Source: Pinguiococcus pyrenoidosus (lineage: Eukaryota; Sar; Pinguiophyceae; Pinguiochrysidales; Pinguiochrysidaceae). From it: a DNA stretch of 19,195 nucleotides. The stretch is from positions 1 through 19,195 of the forward strand of contig JAAMXY010002446.1 in NCBI GenBank assembly GCA_019677205.1, given 5' to 3'. Under the pieces are notes generated by a model. The model did not search any database and was not told where the DNA came from. It saw only the letters and a list, made by a program, of their open reading frames with translations. The position numbers were made by a program, and so were the translations under genes. Shown here piece after piece: positions 17,481 to 19,195 of this stretch (position 1 is the stretch's first letter; every line of letters starts with the position of its first letter).

Positions 17481-18517
17481 CTATCCCTGCTCCGCCTTTG
17501 TTTCTTCGTTTGTGTCCGTCCCCGTCCCCTCCTCCTCGTCCTCCCCGGCCTCTGGATCGTCGAAGTCGTCGCCACAGTCGTCCTCCTCGTCGTCGTCGTC
17601 GTCCTCGTCGTCGTCGTCGAACTCGTCATTGTCCATCCACGACTCCTCTACTATTTCCCGCACGCGACGCACATACTCTCTGCGGTTCTCTTGGTACAGC
17701 CTGGAGGCCTCGGAGTTTGCGGGGGAGCTGGGGTTTGGGTCACAGAGCAGCGACTGGATCGACGTGAGGATCGCACTGACATCGTAGATTGGGGACCATT
17801 GATTCTGCACGAAGCCAAGAAGCGGAGCGTTAGGGTCGGCGCGTCGAAGTTGTCTTCTGGGCTAGGGGCGATCCAAATGTACGAAGACGGAAAACGAGAC
17901 ACACAGAGACACAGAGAGAGAGAGAGGGAGGGAAAGAGGGAGGGAGGAAAAGCCCACCTGCAGAATGTCCAGGCAGATCAAGCCATTGTTGTAGATGTTG
18001 GGGTGGAACATCTTCGTGAGGAACCGCACGGTGGGCGCCTTGTTGGGATACTCCTCCGTGAACTCCATCGACAGCTGTTTGGAAGGTCGCGTTAGGAATT
18101 AGTCGCGGATACGCACTCAAGCCGTGCTACGCAGCTCTCGCAATTGCTCTTTGCCACGGGCGTGCCACCGCTGTTGCCACCGCTGTTGCCACGCAAAGGA
18201 TTCCGCGGTGGCCCGAGGACCGCCGCACAGCCGCCGGTGATCCATTCCATTCAACGCACACCGCCACGTGGCCCAAGGACAGCAGCCGGCATGCAAAGCA
18301 GTGCCTCTGGTACGTGGCGAATTCTGTGGGGCTGCAAGGCAGCGGCGGCGCTCACCTTGAAAGTGCCACCTTCCCATGGCGTTTCCTCTGGGCCGAAGAT
18401 GAGGGCCTGCCACAGCAGGATGTTCTCATCGGTGGGGCTCCCCGTGATGCCCTGGGGCGGATCCGACTGCAGTCGCCGAAAGTCGCGCAGCAGGCGCCTC
18501 CGAGCCGAGCTACTCAT
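17481..18517 (-). CDS. RAD6: RAD6/UBC2 ubiquitin-conjugating enzyme (E2) with long acidic tail
   Basis: Exons on the minus strand are 18517-18356, 18074-17958 and 17804-17481 (TAG), 603 nt, giving 200 residues. Introns of 281 and 153 nt fall exactly between codons; intron 1 has donor GTGAG, a CTAAC branch-point-like site (18095-18091) and acceptor AAACAG. The start [17 protein letters not shown] matches RAD6/UBE2A almost residue for residue, with G at -3. The E2 core spans 1-150: [39 protein letters not shown] (HPN at 78-80), the catalytic Cys88 in GLICLDILQ, and the C-terminal helix [12 protein letters not shown]6 pairs with RING E3s (Bre1, Rad18, Ubr1) for histone H2B ubiquitination, PCNA-dependent damage tolerance and N-degron turnover, in nucleus and cytosol. 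Residues 151-200 form a tail with 31 Asp/Glu, beyond the 152-residue human form and the 172-residue budding-yeast form. Confidence 0.97.
17586..17619 (+). repeat. TCG/GTC trinucleotide run encoding the RAD6 Asp tract
   Basis: The plus strand shows near-perfect CGT repeats (two interruptions) that read on the minus strand as GAC/GAG codons for the core of the RAD6 acidic tail. Most of the codons are GAC, so replication slippage is a simple origin for the tail length. Confidence 0.85.
17896..17950 (+). repeat. Purine-rich tract with (AG)7 in RAD6 intron 2
   Basis: Plus-strand AG repeats (17913-17926) and a long GGGA/GGAA tract read as a pyrimidine-rich run just after the donor of RAD6 intron 2 on the minus strand. 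Such a strand-asymmetric tract can form triplex DNA. It sits at the donor end, not the acceptor end where splicing tracts usually lie. Confidence 0.8.
18164..18192 (+). repeat. Short 12-bp tandem repeat in RAD6 intron 1
   Basis: GCCACCGCTGTT occurs twice head to tail, followed by GCCAC, inside the 281-nt first intron of RAD6. It is a small tandem duplication with no evident function. Confidence 0.8.
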
Positions 18518-19195
18518 GCCTTCGGTGGCTTCAGCTGACGAATTTACGGCACGCCCGGACCTGTCTGCCGCCAGCGCAGCGACGAGAGCCACGTTAGTTT
18601 CTTCGGAGAGATGCGGGAGACGGGACCGGAGCGGCGCCGCTTGGGGCGGATAGTGCGTCGCGCAGCGGCGTGGTCGCTCAAGTTGATCTCCGCTCGTACC
18701 TCCGACGAGGACAGTTCGCAGTTGAGCTCGTCGCCCCGCGCGGCTCAGGAGTGCGCCGGAGACCGACGCAGACCTCCGACACCTGCCACCGCTCGGCGCC
18801 GACAGCTGGGTGCGGGCGCAGCTGACTCGGCTCCACCGGTTGCGCGGACTCGGCCCCAGGCGGAGAGGCAAAAGTTCGGCCGCGTTCTACGGCAACTCGA
18901 CGTCTTGCCTTGTATGCTTGTATGCGACTACGTCTCCCGCGATGATCTCGACTTGTGAAACCGTTCCGGACTTTTCCACAGCTCTCTCTCCTCCATCCAT
19001 TCCTGCCGCAGCTGTCTGTCGCGCGTGCAGACGCCGTGCGTTCGGGTTTCCCGAGGGTCCCGCCCAATCAGCGGCAGGTCCGCCGCGCAGTCGAAGGCGC
19101 GATTGGACGTGGAGTGTATCTGGCGCCGCGCGAGCTCGTGATTGGCCCACTCCAGCCCAAGGTTCTGGAGCGCACAAGCGGCCAGGGGGCAAGGG
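18518..19195 (-). promoter_or_regulatory. RAD6 upstream region with three CCAAT boxes
   Basis: CCAAT occurs on the plus strand at 19064-19068, and its complement ATTGG at 19102-19106 and 19141-19145, so intervals are 38 and 39 bp. Three NF-Y-type sites in 82 bp is more than expected by chance in GC-rich DNA. They lie about 550-630 bp upstream of the RAD6 start, so they may serve RAD6 with a long leader or a gene beyond the window end. The open frames in 18518-19195 show no recognisable domain. Confidence 0.4.

Noticed and set aside
18251-18871. RAD6 start further upstream in the same frame
   Set aside because: The 118 upstream codons are Arg/Ser/Pro-rich and unlike any E2 extension, while [13 protein letters not shown] matches the universal RAD6 N-terminus.

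Overview
This is nuclear DNA from a eukaryote, most likely a GC-rich, compact-genome unicellular protist. The evidence is five large eukaryotic genes, spliceosomal introns of about 60-280 nt with GT-AG borders, coding sequence rich in G/C at third positions, and protein families that are eukaryote-specific: TCF25/Rqc1, a GRIP golgin, an IQ/WW/B-box giant, a PDZ-PX protein and RAD6. The lineage cannot be fixed from the window alone. The IQ + WW + B-box combination recalls large proteins of stramenopiles and other flagellated protists, but that is an inference.

Layout. (1) Positions 2-3049, + strand: the 3' eleven exons of a TCF25/RQC1 ribosome-quality-control gene, whose 5' end lies outside the window. 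(2) 3050-3978: 3' UTR, intergenic and 5' leader DNA, holding four perfect copies of a 17-bp repeat with a TGACGT core. (3) 3979-9282, + strand: an intronless 1767-residue coiled-coil golgin of the GCC185/GCC2 type with a C-terminal GRIP domain. (4) 9427-14814, - strand: an intronless protein of about 1795 residues with about eleven IQ motifs, a p25-alpha/TPPP-like segment, a degenerate WW domain and three tandem B-box-like zinc fingers. (5) 14815-15424: divergent promoter region. (6) 15425-17096, + strand: a three-exon PDZ-PX protein (496 aa) related in domain order to sorting nexin 27 but lacking a FERM domain. (7) 17481-18517, - strand: a three-exon RAD6/UBC2 ubiquitin-conjugating enzyme of 200 aa with a 50-residue acidic tail. 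(8) 18518-19195: RAD6 upstream DNA with three CCAAT boxes spaced 38-39 bp apart.

The gene models were rebuilt by hand from splice sites, reading phase and remembered family conservation. The summed exon lengths of TCF25 (2118 nt), PDZ-PX (1491 nt) and RAD6 (603 nt) are all divisible by three and each model is open throughout, which supports them. Intron content is very uneven: ten introns in 3 kb of TCF25, none in the two 5-kb genes.

The genes are independent transcription units rather than an operon. Two act in ubiquitin pathways (TCF25/RQC1, RAD6). Two probably act in endosome-Golgi traffic (GRIP golgin, PDZ-PX protein). The IQ giant is probably cytoskeletal or flagellar. I found no RNA genes, mobile elements or CRISPR arrays. 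The items most worth follow-up are the IQ/p25-alpha/WW/B-box architecture, the long acidic RAD6 tail, a frame-preserving cryptic intron in TCF25, the FERM-less PDZ-PX protein and the TGACGT repeat array.
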